NCBI RefSeq assembly: GCF_003350505.1
Contig: NZ_QQAY01000001.1
Span: forward strand, 372,001-436,000
Reading direction: 5' to 3'
Length of the DNA stretch: 64,000 nt
From: Falsibacillus pallidus
GTDB lineage: Bacteria > Bacillota > Bacilli > Bacillales > DSM-25281
This document shows positions 25,069-33,845 of the stretch, in pieces. The notes beneath the pieces were generated by a model, which saw only the letters and a list, made by a program, of their open reading frames with translations, did no database searches and was not told where the DNA came from. Both the position numbers and the translations under genes were made by a program. Each line of letters opens with the position of its first letter. The first letter of the stretch is position 1.

Positions 25069-25815
25069 GTGATCTTGCTGAAAATCGATATTATTGGAGA
25101 TATTCATGGATGCATAGATGAATTTAAAGAACTTACCATTAAGATGGGCTACGAGTGGATCAGCGGCATTCCAATCCATCCTGAAAATAGAGTGCTCGGT
25201 TTTGTCGGTGACTTGACAGATCGGGGCAAAAATTCAATGGAGGTTGTTCAGATTGTATATGACCTCTGGAAAAATGGGCTGGCACACTATGTCCCTGGGA
25301 ATCACTGCAATAAATTGTATCGCTACTTATTAGGAAATAAAGTGATGATTGCCCATGGACTTGAAACGACAGTGGAAGAATTGGATCGGCTTGCTCCTGC
25401 TGAACGTTCAAAAATCACCGATGCATTCAAAATACTCTATGAAGAAGCCCCGCTTTATTCCTTGCTTGATGAAGGAAACCTCATTCTTGCGCACGCAGGA
25501 ATCCGTGGGGACTATATTGGAAAAATGAATGAAAAAGTAAAGACATTCGTTCTGTATGGCGACATTACAGGGGAAAGAAATCCAGATGGATCGCCTGTTA
25601 GAAGGGACTGGGCGAAACATTATAAAGGCAGCTCATTGATTGTCTACGGGCACACTCCTGTCCAGGACGCACGGTTCATAAACCGGACCGTCAATATTGA
25701 TTCAGGAGCTGTATTCGGCGGGAAACTTACGGCATTGAGATATCCTGAAATGGAAATCGTGGATGTGCCATCATCCATGCCGTATGTTCCGGAGAAATTC
25801 AGGGATTTTGATTAA
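25069..25815 (+). CDS. prpE: bis(5'-nucleosyl)-tetraphosphatase PrpE
   Basis: A 248-residue calcineurin-type phosphoesterase with GDIHG (10-14), GDLTDRG (47-53), GNH (77-79) and late AHAGIRGD and VYGHTPV motifs that hold two metal ions. PrpE cleaves diadenosine tetraphosphate asymmetrically. The start is GTG 25069 or TTG 25075, both near GGGAG; the GTG is given here. Confidence 0.9.
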   Translation: MILLKIDIIGDIHGCIDEFKELTIKMGYEWISGIPIHPENRVLGFVGDLTDRGKNSMEVVQIVYDLWKNGLAHYVPGNHCNKLYRYLLGNKVMIAHGLETTVEELDRLAPAERSKITDAFKILYEEAPLYSLLDEGNLILAHAGIRGDYIGKMNEKVKTFVLYGDITGERNPDGSPVRRDWAKHYKGSSLIVYGHTPVQDARFINRTVNIDSGAVFGGKLTALRYPEMEIVDVPSSMPYVPEKFRDFD

Positions 25816-25843
25816 AAGGCAGACTTATTAGAAGTCTGCCTTT
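25815..25843. terminator. bidirectional terminator between prpE and rluD-like gene
   Basis: AAAGGCAGACTT and its complement, with the stem overlapping both convergent stop codons. Confidence 0.8.
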
Positions 25844-26724
25844 GCCAGTTGTTCCATATCCTTCGGCAGATCTGCTGTGAAAATGAGTTTTTCATCTTGT
25901 ATCGGATGATAAAATTCAAGTTTCACGCAATGGAGGGCCTGCCTTTTTATATGTTCCGTGCTGCCGCCATACAGGTCGTCTCCAGCGAGTGGATGGCCTA
26001 TATAAGACATGTGTACACGGATTTGATGTGTCCTGCCCGTTTCAAGCTTTAACTCCACCAATGAGTGGGAAGGCTGCGAACGGATTACTTCATAGTGCGT
26101 CACTGCTTTTTTCCCCTGTTCATTGACTTCCCTCTCAATGATGCTTGTCGGCTTTCTTCCAATCGGGGCATCAATGACCCCTTTTTCAGGACTGATATTG
26201 CCTTCTGCGACTGCTAAATACGTCCGGGTCAATTGATTCGTTTTTTGCTGTTTTGATAGGAGGTGGTGGCAGTACCTATTTTTAGCGATAAGAAGCAGAC
26301 CTGATGTATCACGGTCCAGCCTTGTCACTATATGGATGGTCGCACCTATCATTTTTTTGTTGTAAAGCCCGAGGACAGCGTTTGCGATGCTGCCATCTGG
26401 TCGGTCTCTCGAAGGTATAGTATTCATTCCTGGTGGTTTATTTATTACCAGCACATGATCATCTTCATATACGATATCGAGCGGGATATCCTGTCCCAAT
26501 AGCCCGCTGCTCGGTATTTCCGGAGGGAAAAGGACCGTCAGCTTATCCCCTGTCTTGAGAAGATACCTTACATTTACTACCTGTCCATTGACTTCAATGC
26601 GTCCACCTGAAAACTTAATATCCGTCAATGCTCTTTTGGAGATCTCCCTGGCAGCAAGGAAATCTTTAATGCTCATTTCTTTGCCGGCGTCATCTATCTC
26701 CCACGTAAGAACAAATGAATTCAT
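25828..26724 (-). CDS. RluA/RluD-family pseudouridine synthase (YjbO-like)
   Basis: A 298-residue RNA pseudouridine synthase. The N-terminal S4-like region (ISKRALTDIKFSGGRIEVNGQVV) is followed by the catalytic domain with IHIVTRLDRDTSGLLLIAKN; the Asp after Leu-Asp-Arg context (RLDRDTSG) is the nucleophile. TGRTHQIRVHMSYIGHPLAGDDLYG is also present. It lies at the end of the yjbL-relQ-nadK operon as in B. subtilis. The target base is unknown. Confidence 0.88.
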   Translation of the reverse strand: MNSFVLTWEIDDAGKEMSIKDFLAAREISKRALTDIKFSGGRIEVNGQVVNVRYLLKTGDKLTVLFPPEIPSSGLLGQDIPLDIVYEDDHVLVINKPPGMNTIPSRDRPDGSIANAVLGLYNKKMIGATIHIVTRLDRDTSGLLLIAKNRYCHHLLSKQQKTNQLTRTYLAVAEGNISPEKGVIDAPIGRKPTSIIEREVNEQGKKAVTHYEVIRSQPSHSLVELKLETGRTHQIRVHMSYIGHPLAGDDLYGGSTEHIKRQALHCVKLEFYHPIQDEKLIFTADLPKDMEQLAKADF

Positions 26725-26736
26725 GCCGATTCCCTT

Positions 26737-27531
26737 TCAGTCTGCCACGAATGAATCATGGACCCTTTTCCAGAATGGGAACGGACGGAACCTTGCAAAA
26801 CGGATTTTTTCATCAGCCACCCTGAATTGAATGGACTTTACATCTTTATGCAGTAGAGTCAGATGGTCAACTGTAATTAAAAAATCTGATTTATTAACAG
26901 GCTTAAGCATACATGTATGATGAGCTGGCAATATCAATGGTGATCCAATGGTGCGGAAAACCTTGTTATTGATCGAAGCCATTTCCGCTAGCTGAATGGA
27001 CGGAAGGGATGGATGAATGATCGCTCCGCCAAGGGCTTTATTGTAGGCTGTACTTCCTGATGGCGTGGAAACGCACAATCCGTCGCCGCGGAATCGCTCA
27101 AAGTGCTCTCCCCTGATTTCCACATCCATGACAAGGGTCCCTTCTACTGCTTTCACGGTAGATTCATTCAGTCCGAGATACCTTGTCTCTTTGCCCCCAT
27201 GCTCATACCGGATGATCACTTCAAGAAGAGGGTATTCAATGATTTGATAAGGGGTCTTGGCTATTGCAATAACTAACTTTTCAATTTCCTCAGGCACCCA
27301 GTCGGCATAGAACCCCAAATGCCCAGTATGGACCCCGACAAATGCCGTCTTATCCAACCGTGAGCTGTAGCGGTGAAAAGCATAAAGCAAGGTGCCGTCA
27401 CCACCAACGGAGATGACAATATCCGGCTGTTCTTCGTCATACTCCAGCTCAAAGTCCTGCAGATATGTCCTCATTTTGTGCATTAATGTATTTGATTTCG
27501 AATCGCCCTTCGATTTAATGGCAAATTTCAT
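26737..27531 (-). CDS. nadK: NAD kinase (NadK/PpnKA)
   Basis: A 264-residue kinase making NADP+. GGDGT (43-47) carries the catalytic Asp, and [25 protein letters not shown] is the NAD-binding block. The ATG at 27531 gives the standard N terminus [10 protein letters not shown] with GAGGGTG upstream; the longer 27549 start is not supported. Near full-length identity to B. subtilis NadF in reading. Confidence 0.94.
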   Translation of the reverse strand: MKFAIKSKGDSKSNTLMHKMRTYLQDFELEYDEEQPDIVISVGGDGTLLYAFHRYSSRLDKTAFVGVHTGHLGFYADWVPEEIEKLVIAIAKTPYQIIEYPLLEVIIRYEHGGKETRYLGLNESTVKAVEGTLVMDVEIRGEHFERFRGDGLCVSTPSGSTAYNKALGGAIIHPSLPSIQLAEMASINNKVFRTIGSPLILPAHHTCMLKPVNKSDFLITVDHLTLLHKDVKSIQFRVADEKIRFARFRPFPFWKRVHDSFVAD

Positions 27532-27557
27532 TATGAGCACCCTCTTCATTCATTGGA

Positions 27558-28202
27558 CTAGGATTTCTTTTTACTTTCATTATGTATTTCTTTCTTTTTT
27601 GAGAAAAACACCTGCGCTTCTTGAATTTCTTCCCTGATCTGAGACATCTCTTCATCCAATTGGAATGCAGCTTCAGCAGCTCTTTTCAGCCGCATTTTAA
27701 TCTCTTCAGGAAACTGCCCCCGATATTTATAATTCAATGAATGTTCGATTGTCGCCCAGAAATTCATGGCAAGCGTCCGGATTTGAATTTCCATCAGAAT
27801 CTTCTTTTCTCCATCGATCGTCTGCACGGGATATTGAATGACAAGATGGTAGGAACGATAACCGCTCGGCTTTTTATGTGAAATATAGTCTCTTTCTTCA
27901 ACAATTTCAAAATCATTCCGCTTCCTGAGCATCTCAACAACCGGCTTGATATCATCTACAAATTGACACATCATTCGAAGGCCGGCGATATCCTGCATCT
28001 CTGACTCAAGACGATCAAGGGGAATCCCTTTCTGGTTGGCTTTATCTAAAATGCTCGCTATCGGTTTGACCCTGCCTGTAACAAATTCTATCGGGGAATG
28101 TACACCATCCATCTCGAATTGTGTCCGCATCCCTTTCAACTTGATTTTCAATTCGTCAACAGCCTGTTTATATGGCGCTAAAAAAAGCTCCCAGTGTTTC
28201 AT
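27558..28202 (-). CDS. relQ: small alarmone synthetase RelQ/SasB (YjbM)
   Basis: A 214-residue GTP pyrophosphokinase without hydrolase or regulatory domains. The synthetase motifs are KANQKGIPLDRLESEMQDIAGLRMMCQFVDD, RDYISHKKPSGYRSYHLVI and EIQIRTLAMNFWATIEHSLNYKY. It makes (p)ppGpp or pGpp and is tetrameric in relatives. The ATG at 28202 follows GAGGTGA; the upstream GTG (28211) overlaps the site. Between yjbL and nadK in an operon. Confidence 0.93.
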   Translation of the reverse strand: MKHWELFLAPYKQAVDELKIKLKGMRTQFEMDGVHSPIEFVTGRVKPIASILDKANQKGIPLDRLESEMQDIAGLRMMCQFVDDIKPVVEMLRKRNDFEIVEERDYISHKKPSGYRSYHLVIQYPVQTIDGEKKILMEIQIRTLAMNFWATIEHSLNYKYRGQFPEEIKMRLKRAAEAAFQLDEEMSQIREEIQEAQVFFSKKKEIHNESKKKS

Positions 28203-28228
28203 CACATTCACCTCATTCAGCCTGCTAT

Positions 28229-28603
28229 TTACTTAGAAAGGAAGACACTCTCTGCTTTTTTGACCATTTCTTCGCCATAATTGCTGTTGCCTTCTATATT
28301 TTCAATCAGATAAGCCAGTTCCTCATGGATATTTTCAAGGACAAGCTCCTCATCCCCTGAAACGGCTTTAATCGTGATTTGTTCATCAAGTGCCGATTTC
28401 ATATCTCCCCATACACTCTCCGGAAGGTAAATGTATACATAGTCTTCTTCCGTTTCTGCCAAATAAACAAATGCCACTGCATCAGAATCAACAATTAGTT
28501 GTCCAGCCGGCTTCAACTCGCTGAGGGGATACTTTTCTTCACTATGTAAAATAAGTGCATTGCTGAGTTTTTCAGCATTCTTCAGTTGTAATGTCTTTCT
28601 CAT
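28229..28603 (-). CDS. yjbL: UPF0738 family protein (YjbL)
   Basis: A 124-residue cytoplasmic protein whose LKPAGQLIVDSDAVAFVYLAETEEDYVYIYLPESVW and C-terminal LAYLIENIEGNSNYGEEMV match UPF0738/YjbL. First gene of the operon with relQ, nadK and the pseudouridine synthase. Function unknown. Confidence 0.85.
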   Translation of the reverse strand: MRKTLQLKNAEKLSNALILHSEEKYPLSELKPAGQLIVDSDAVAFVYLAETEEDYVYIYLPESVWGDMKSALDEQITIKAVSGDEELVLENIHEELAYLIENIEGNSNYGEEMVKKAESVFLSK

Positions 28604-28731
28604 AGTAAATCTCCTTCCTATTGCTTCTTTTAGTATTTTACCATATGATTCTCAATACATCTAAGGATTGATGAAATAGACTTTTAAAGGAATAATGGAA
28701 TAGAATTTTCTTGTTGAAAAGGAGTTTCGGT

Positions 28732-29310
28732 ATGTCAAAGGAAATTGAAATTGAATTCAAAAATCTATTAAGCAAAAAAGAATTTGAATCTTTGAAGAAA
28801 TCATTCGGGATAGAAGACCGATCCTTTACCTCTCAAGTGAACCACTACTTCGATAGTGAAGACTTTAAGTTGAAAGAGCTGGGTTCTGCTCTAAGAATAA
28901 GGATGAAAAATGACAAAGCTGTGCTGACGTTAAAGGAACCTGCGGAAGTAGGGCTGCTCGAAACTCATCAGCCGGTTGAGGCGGAGGAAGTAGATTCTTA
29001 TTTGAAAGGTCATGCCTTTCCTCCCGGTGAAGTTGTCGATCGTTTAACGGAACTATCTATTGATATGGATTGCCTCAGCTATTTTGGCACCCTGCAGACG
29101 AATCGGGCCGAAGCAGATTATAAAGGCGGCCTGCTTGTTTTGGACCATAGCTCCTATTTAAATTTTGAAGATTATGAGATAGAATATGAAGTGAAAGATT
29201 TCCAATCCGGGAAAAATTTATTCAATCAATTATTGGAAGAACATCGAATCCCCATTCGGGAAACGGAAAATAAAATCAAACGCTTTTACTTAGCAAAATT
29301 TAATTCATAA
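28732..29310 (+). CDS. yjbK: CYTH-domain phosphatase/cyclase family protein (YjbK)
   Basis: A 192-residue triphosphate-tunnel protein with the ExExK motif at the start (EIEIEFK), RIRMKNDKAVLTLKEP in the tunnel and the late EYEVKDFQSG and EIEYE acidic strands. The ATG 28732 has AAAGGAG upstream; the 28711 start is not needed. Inorganic triphosphatase activity is a possible role. Confidence 0.87.
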   Translation: MSKEIEIEFKNLLSKKEFESLKKSFGIEDRSFTSQVNHYFDSEDFKLKELGSALRIRMKNDKAVLTLKEPAEVGLLETHQPVEAEEVDSYLKGHAFPPGEVVDRLTELSIDMDCLSYFGTLQTNRAEADYKGGLLVLDHSSYLNFEDYEIEYEVKDFQSGKNLFNQLLEEHRIPIRETENKIKRFYLAKFNS

Positions 29311-29333
29311 AGCTCAATCCAGGAGGTTCACTA

Positions 29334-29978
29334 ATGACTTCTATTAACTCTCTTAATTCCTTGATGCAGCTGCAGGCAATCAAAAATATAACCGGGAACG
29401 GAGAAACATCCATATTTAATAAGGATACCGAAGATAATCTGTTCTCAGATCTATTAAATGAAATCATTCAATCAGCAGAAAACGGCACGCAAAAAATAGG
29501 TGAAGGAACTTCGCTTTTATTATCTAAATTGAATCAAACCGTCCCTATCCAGTTAAATGATCGTTTGAAAACGCCGATAACAGGCAAGTCGGACAGTGAA
29601 TTTCATTCTATTGACAGCATCATACAAAAAGCTTCTGATGCATTTGGCCTGCCGGCGAAATTGATTCACGCCGTCATCAAACAGGAGTCTAATTACAATC
29701 CCGAAGCCAAAAGTGCGGCAGGAGCAGCTGGATTGATGCAATTGATGCCTTCAACGGCAAAAGCGCTGGGAGTATCCAATATCCATGATCCGGAAGAAAA
29801 TATCTTTGCAGGGACCAAATATTTAAAGCAAATGATGAACAAGTACTCCGGCAACGTAGATTTGGCATTGGCAGCGTATAACGCCGGTCCGGGAAATGTC
29901 GACCGGTATGGAGACATTCCTCCATTTAAAGAAACACAAAAATATGTTGAGAAGGTAAAATCCTTCTTCCTCAGCTGA
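29334..29978 (+). CDS. cwlQ: lytic transglycosylase/muramidase CwlQ
   Basis: A 214-residue protein with an N-terminal region of about 100 residues without a clear signal peptide and a C-terminal SLT lysozyme-like domain. Glu118 in IKQESNYNP is catalytic, followed by GAAGLMQLMPSTAKALG and AALAYNAGPGNVDRYGD-type motifs. B. subtilis CwlQ (YjbJ) cleaves peptidoglycan as both muramidase and transglycosylase. It follows yjbK by 23 bases behind AGGAGG. Confidence 0.88.
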   Translation: MTSINSLNSLMQLQAIKNITGNGETSIFNKDTEDNLFSDLLNEIIQSAENGTQKIGEGTSLLLSKLNQTVPIQLNDRLKTPITGKSDSEFHSIDSIIQKASDAFGLPAKLIHAVIKQESNYNPEAKSAAGAAGLMQLMPSTAKALGVSNIHDPEENIFAGTKYLKQMMNKYSGNVDLALAAYNAGPGNVDRYGDIPPFKETQKYVEKVKSFFLS

Positions 29979-29981
29979 CTA

Positions 29982-30024
29982 TAAGCCTTGCATGTCCATT
30001 TTAGACATTGCAGGGCTTTTTTCT
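29982..30024 (+). terminator. terminator of yjbK-cwlQ
   Basis: AAGCCTTGCATGTC stem with one mismatch, CATTTTA loop and six T residues. Confidence 0.8.
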
Positions 30025-30159
30025 TTGATTCATAGAATAGAATGAAGTAAAATCATCAAACATATTAGTATTCAGACAGCGGGACAAAGCGATTTGTTTG
30101 AGTTATCCCATTTCCCTTGCTACAATGGAAATAATCTAAAAGGTAAAGGAGTTACCAAT

Positions 30160-30561
30160 ATGATCGAGAAAGATGCTACGCCTTTTAAATTGATTGGCGA
30201 GGAAAAACTCTCGATGCTGGTGGATGCATTTTATAGAAGAGTTGGAAAACATCCTGACTTATTCCCCATCTTTCCTGACGATCTTACTGAAACCGCTAGG
30301 AAGCAAAAGCAGTTCCTGACCCAATATCTCGGAGGTCCCCCTTTATATACAGAGGAACACGGGCATCCAATGATGAGGGCTCGCCATCTGCCCCATCCTA
30401 TCACACCGACAAGGGCTCAGGCTTGGCTCGGCTGTATGAAAGAGGCGATGGACGAAGTCGGTCTCGAAGGACAAATCAGGGATGAATTTTTCGCAAGATT
30501 GACATTGACCGCCCGGCATATGGTAAATATCACGGAAGAAGAACTGGGTGAAGAGATTTGA
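30160..30561 (+). CDS. yjbI: group II truncated haemoglobin (YjbI)
   Basis: A 133-residue trHbO. Tyr25 (B10), His76 (F8, in RARHLP) and Trp89 (G8) are the haem-pocket residues, and TARKQKQFLTQYLGGPPLYTEEHGHP is the family hallmark. The ATG at 30160 follows AAAGGAG; the 30094 start is an upstream extension without a site. Its stop overlaps spxH (TGATG), an order fixed in Bacillaceae. Oxygen or NO chemistry linked to thiol stress is inferred. Confidence 0.92.
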   Translation: MIEKDATPFKLIGEEKLSMLVDAFYRRVGKHPDLFPIFPDDLTETARKQKQFLTQYLGGPPLYTEEHGHPMMRARHLPHPITPTRAQAWLGCMKEAMDEVGLEGQIRDEFFARLTLTARHMVNITEEELGEEI

Positions 30562-31424
30562 TGGATATGACTGCATGGAATGATTCAAACAGCTGCGGAC
30601 AGCTAAAAAAGCCGTTGGAGATCTATATGTTCATCGATCCGCTCTGTCCCGAATGCTGGGCTCTTGAACCTATCATGAAGAAGCTTCAGATCCAGTACGG
30701 TCGTTTTTTCACACTAAAACATGTAGTCAGCAGCAAGCTTGCAAGATTGAACACCGCTGCTCAAACCCCTGAGAATATTGCAGATTCCTGGGAAAAGACT
30801 GCATGCCGTACAGGCATGTCATGTGATGGAAGTCTTTGGTTCGAGAATCCTATTTCTGCTCCCTATTTAGCGTCAATGGCGATTAAAGCTGCCGAGCTTC
30901 AAGGAAAAAGAGCTGCTTCCAAGTTCTTAAGGATATTACAGGAATTTCTTTTTCTTAAGAAGGAGAATATTTCTCACCTGGATATTTTACTTGAATGTGC
31001 AAAAACGGTCGGGCTTGATACCGAGGAATTTATGAAAGACATCCATTCTGCCAGCGTCGCGAAAGCTTTGCAATGCGATCTAAAAATTTCTTCTGAAATG
31101 GAAGTTTCAGAAATTCCAACCCTTGTTTTTTTTAATGAAAACATTGAAGATGAAGGTTTAAAAGTAACTGGATTATATCCGTTTAAGGTATATGTACAGA
31201 TCCTCTCAGAACTTCTTGACGAGGAACCTGAACCTGCACCTACACCTAGCCTAAATGCTTTTCTGAAGCATTATAAGGTGGTAGCATCCAAAGAAATTGC
31301 AGAGGTTTATGAAATGTCCATTTCAGAGGTTGAAAAAGAAATGAAGAAATGGGCTTTGCAGCAAAAGGTCAAAAAGATACCAGCTAAACACGGTTCTTTT
31401 TGGAAATACATTGAGTCCAAATGA
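30561..31424 (+). CDS. spxH: ClpXP adaptor protein SpxH (YjbH)
   Basis: A 287-residue DsbA-like protein with CPEC (29-32) and the thioredoxin-type N-terminal region, then helical insert domain. It binds Spx and hands it to ClpXP for proteolysis. The ATG overlaps the yjbI stop. The spx gene lies about 6.4 kb away and mecA is next to spx. Aggregation of SpxH in disulphide stress is known in B. subtilis; the Cys pair is preserved here. Confidence 0.92.
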   Translation: MDMTAWNDSNSCGQLKKPLEIYMFIDPLCPECWALEPIMKKLQIQYGRFFTLKHVVSSKLARLNTAAQTPENIADSWEKTACRTGMSCDGSLWFENPISAPYLASMAIKAAELQGKRAASKFLRILQEFLFLKKENISHLDILLECAKTVGLDTEEFMKDIHSASVAKALQCDLKISSEMEVSEIPTLVFFNENIEDEGLKVTGLYPFKVYVQILSELLDEEPEPAPTPSLNAFLKHYKVVASKEIAEVYEMSISEVEKEMKKWALQQKVKKIPAKHGSFWKYIESK

Positions 31425-31451
31425 TATTTTAAAATAATAAATAAACACAAG

Positions 31452-31476
31452 AAACCCCTGGCATAGCCAGGGGTTT
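31452..31476 (+). terminator. terminator of yjbI-spxH
   Basis: AAACCCCTGGC/GCCAGGGGTTT stem with ATA loop, then CCATTTT. Confidence 0.75.
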
Positions 31477-31541
31477 CCATTTTACGAACAAAGGGGATGG
31501 GAGAAATTTTTCACGGTCAAACAAAGGGGTATATGTTTGTA

Positions 31542-31557
31542 TGTGATCAACTTCACA
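31542..31557. promoter_or_regulatory. Crp/Fnr-type palindrome TGTGA-N6-TCACA
   Basis: TGTGATCAACTTCACA is a perfect match to the Fnr/Crp half-sites with six-base spacing, in the 31425-31711 intergenic region. No CcpA-like centre is present. The nearest gene in plus orientation starts at 31712. No clear -10 lies at the spacing expected for class II activation, so function is open. Confidence 0.4.
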
Positions 31558-31711
31558 CTAGTAATATAGCATGGGGAGACTTGTATTTGCAAGTGCATGT
31601 TAGTTATTTCACAATATTGTCAAAAAGCTTTCCAAGATACCTGATTAGTTGGAATAGATCCCATTCTCTTTCATATATATAGCTTATACTGCTTATCCGG
31701 AGTGACATGCT

Positions 31712-31900
31712 ATGAAATTGAACTGGTTTCTTATCGGGTTCATCCTCCTTTTTTTGGCCGCTTTTTGGTTCAATGTCCTGGGCTTATTGGAGATCTATCC
31801 TATTTTAATAACGTCGCCTTTTTTGTTTTTTTCTTTATTTCTGCTTGTTTTCTACTTTAATCAAAGAAAGAGATTCAAAGGGTTCAAAAGACGATTTTAG
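31712..31900 (+). CDS. small membrane protein, 62 residues
   Basis: Two hydrophobic helices (about 3-25 and 28-48) and a basic tail (QRKRFKGFKRRF). The ATG is six bases after GGAGTGA. It sits between spxH and pepF, a place where B. subtilis also has a small gene. No family or function recognised. Confidence 0.6.
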   Translation: MKLNWFLIGFILLFLAAFWFNVLGLLEIYPILITSPFLFFSLFLLVFYFNQRKRFKGFKRRF

Positions 31901-31910
31901 TGGAAACAAA

Positions 31911-31945
31911 AGGAAAAGAGGAGGGCAAATGCCATCCTCTTTTCC
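31911..31945. terminator. terminator shared by small membrane gene and pepF
   Basis: A 14-bp near-perfect stem (GGAAAAGAGGA...TCCTCTTTTCC) between convergent genes, with T-rich exits on both strands. Confidence 0.8.
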
Positions 31946-31947
31946 TT

Positions 31948-33765
31948 TTATCCTAATAGCTCTTCTAGTTCGGCTAACTTTTCTTCGAATACTTTCAAAG
32001 CCGCTTCAATTGGTTCTGAAGTCGTCATGTCCACTCCTGCTTTTTTCAGTACTTCGATAGGATAGTCAGAGCTTCCTGACTTCAAGAAGCCGATGTATCT
32101 TGAAACAGCTTCTTCGCCTTCGTCCAGAATCTGCTGGCTCAAGGCAGTTGCAGCACTGAATCCTGTTGCATATTGATATACATAATAATTGTAGTAGAAA
32201 TGCGGGATCCTGGACCATTCCAAACCGATTTCTTCATCAATCACGATATCTTCGCTTCCGAAGTATTTTTGGTTTAGCTTATAATACTCTTCTGTCAGCA
32301 AATCTGCTGTCAATGCTTCGCCATTTTGAGCTTTCTTATGGATCAGATGCTCGAATTCCGCAAACATCGTCTGACGGAACACCGTGCCCCTGAAGCCTTC
32401 CAAATAATGATTCAAAAGGTAGATGCGCTTCTTCTCATCATCGATGGTTTTTAATAAGTAGTCATTCAGCAAAGCCTCGTTGCATGTAGACGCTACTTCA
32501 GCTACAAAAATAGAATAGTTCCCGTACGTATACGGCTGTGACTTGCGTGTATAGTAGCTGTGTACACTGTGGCCGAATTCATGAGCCAGCGTAAATAAAT
32601 TATTGACGTTATCCTGCCAGTTCATCAAGATATACGGATTAGTCCCATATGCTCCTGAAGAATAGGCGCCGCTTCTCTTCCCTTTAGTTTCAACAACATC
32701 TACCCACCGGTTTGAAAATCCTTCTTCAAGAACATTTCTATATTCTTCACCCAATGGAGCCAGGCCTTCAAGGATCATATCTTTTGCTTCGTCATATGGA
32801 ATTTCCATTTTTACTTCTTTCACAAGTGGTGTGTATAAATCATACATATGCAATTCATCAACACCAAGAATCTTTTTGCGCAGCTTTACATAGCGGTGAA
32901 GCAGGTGCAGATTGTCATTTACAGTATTGACCAGATTATCATATACACTTTCCGGAATATTATTTTCAGAAAGGGCTGCATGACGCGCTGAATCATAGTT
33001 GCGAACCCTAGCATTGAAGTTATCTGTTTTCACCTGTCCGCTCAGGGTGCTGGAAAAAGTATTTCGATACTTTCCATAGGTACTGTAAACAGCTTTGAAT
33101 GCATCTTCCCTTACACGACGGTCAGCACTTTCCAAAAAGCGGGTATATCTGCCGTGAGTGACTTCTACTTCCTCACCGTTCTCATCTTCAATGGATGGGA
33201 ATTCAAGGTCGGCATTATTCAGCATCCCGAACGTATTGCTTGAAGCCATGAAGACCTCTCCAGCCTGTGCAAGCAGTGCCTCTTCCTCCGAAGAAAGTAC
33301 ATGCGGCCTTTGAAGGTTGATTTCTTCAAGTGCGTGCTTATATTGCTGTAAATCCTGATTTCCTTCAACGAATTTTGTAAGTTTCTCTTCATCGATGGAT
33401 AAAATTTCAGGAACCACATAGGAAAAAGCACTGGAAATCTGGGTATAGAGGTTCTTGGCTCTATCATCCATCCCCTGATAAGTCGAATTCGTGGTATCCT
33501 GGTCATACTTCATATGGGAATAGGTATAGATTTTCCCCATCTTTTCCAAGACCTCATCCTGATATTTCAATAGCTTCAACAAGTCTTCTGCACTGCTGCC
33601 AAGCTTTCCTTTAAAGGAATCAGCGTCTTTCAGCATATCCTTTACTTCGCTATATTCTTCATTCCATTTTTCATCTGATCCAAAGATATCTTCTAATTTC
33701 CATGTCAGTTCTTCAGGCACTTCTTTACGCTTTGGCAATGCCTTTGTCGCAGTAGAGTTTTCCAT
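31948..33765 (-). CDS. pepF: oligoendopeptidase F
   Basis: A 605-residue M3 zinc metallopeptidase that cuts oligopeptides in the cytoplasm. HEFGH at 395-399 (His395, Glu396, His399) is the zinc site, with the distal Glu in FAEFEHLIHKK-type helix. The ATG follows GGGGGAATTT. Near the two peptide-import systems, it may degrade their substrates. Full length. Confidence 0.94.
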   Translation of the reverse strand: MENSTATKALPKRKEVPEELTWKLEDIFGSDEKWNEEYSEVKDMLKDADSFKGKLGSSAEDLLKLLKYQDEVLEKMGKIYTYSHMKYDQDTTNSTYQGMDDRAKNLYTQISSAFSYVVPEILSIDEEKLTKFVEGNQDLQQYKHALEEINLQRPHVLSSEEEALLAQAGEVFMASSNTFGMLNNADLEFPSIEDENGEEVEVTHGRYTRFLESADRRVREDAFKAVYSTYGKYRNTFSSTLSGQVKTDNFNARVRNYDSARHAALSENNIPESVYDNLVNTVNDNLHLLHRYVKLRKKILGVDELHMYDLYTPLVKEVKMEIPYDEAKDMILEGLAPLGEEYRNVLEEGFSNRWVDVVETKGKRSGAYSSGAYGTNPYILMNWQDNVNNLFTLAHEFGHSVHSYYTRKSQPYTYGNYSIFVAEVASTCNEALLNDYLLKTIDDEKKRIYLLNHYLEGFRGTVFRQTMFAEFEHLIHKKAQNGEALTADLLTEEYYKLNQKYFGSEDIVIDEEIGLEWSRIPHFYYNYYVYQYATGFSAATALSQQILDEGEEAVSRYIGFLKSGSSDYPIEVLKKAGVDMTTSEPIEAALKVFEEKLAELEELLG

Positions 33766-33845
33766 CTCTAAATTCCCCCATTCTTTCGTGTTACGAAAAA
33801 TTTTACCTATCTCTCATCAATTCGATGTAAACAAGGGAAATCCTT

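Noticed and set aside
31497-31682. 61-residue plus-strand frame after spxH
   Set aside because: It covers a gap with an Fnr-like palindrome, has no ribosome site and no recognisable features.
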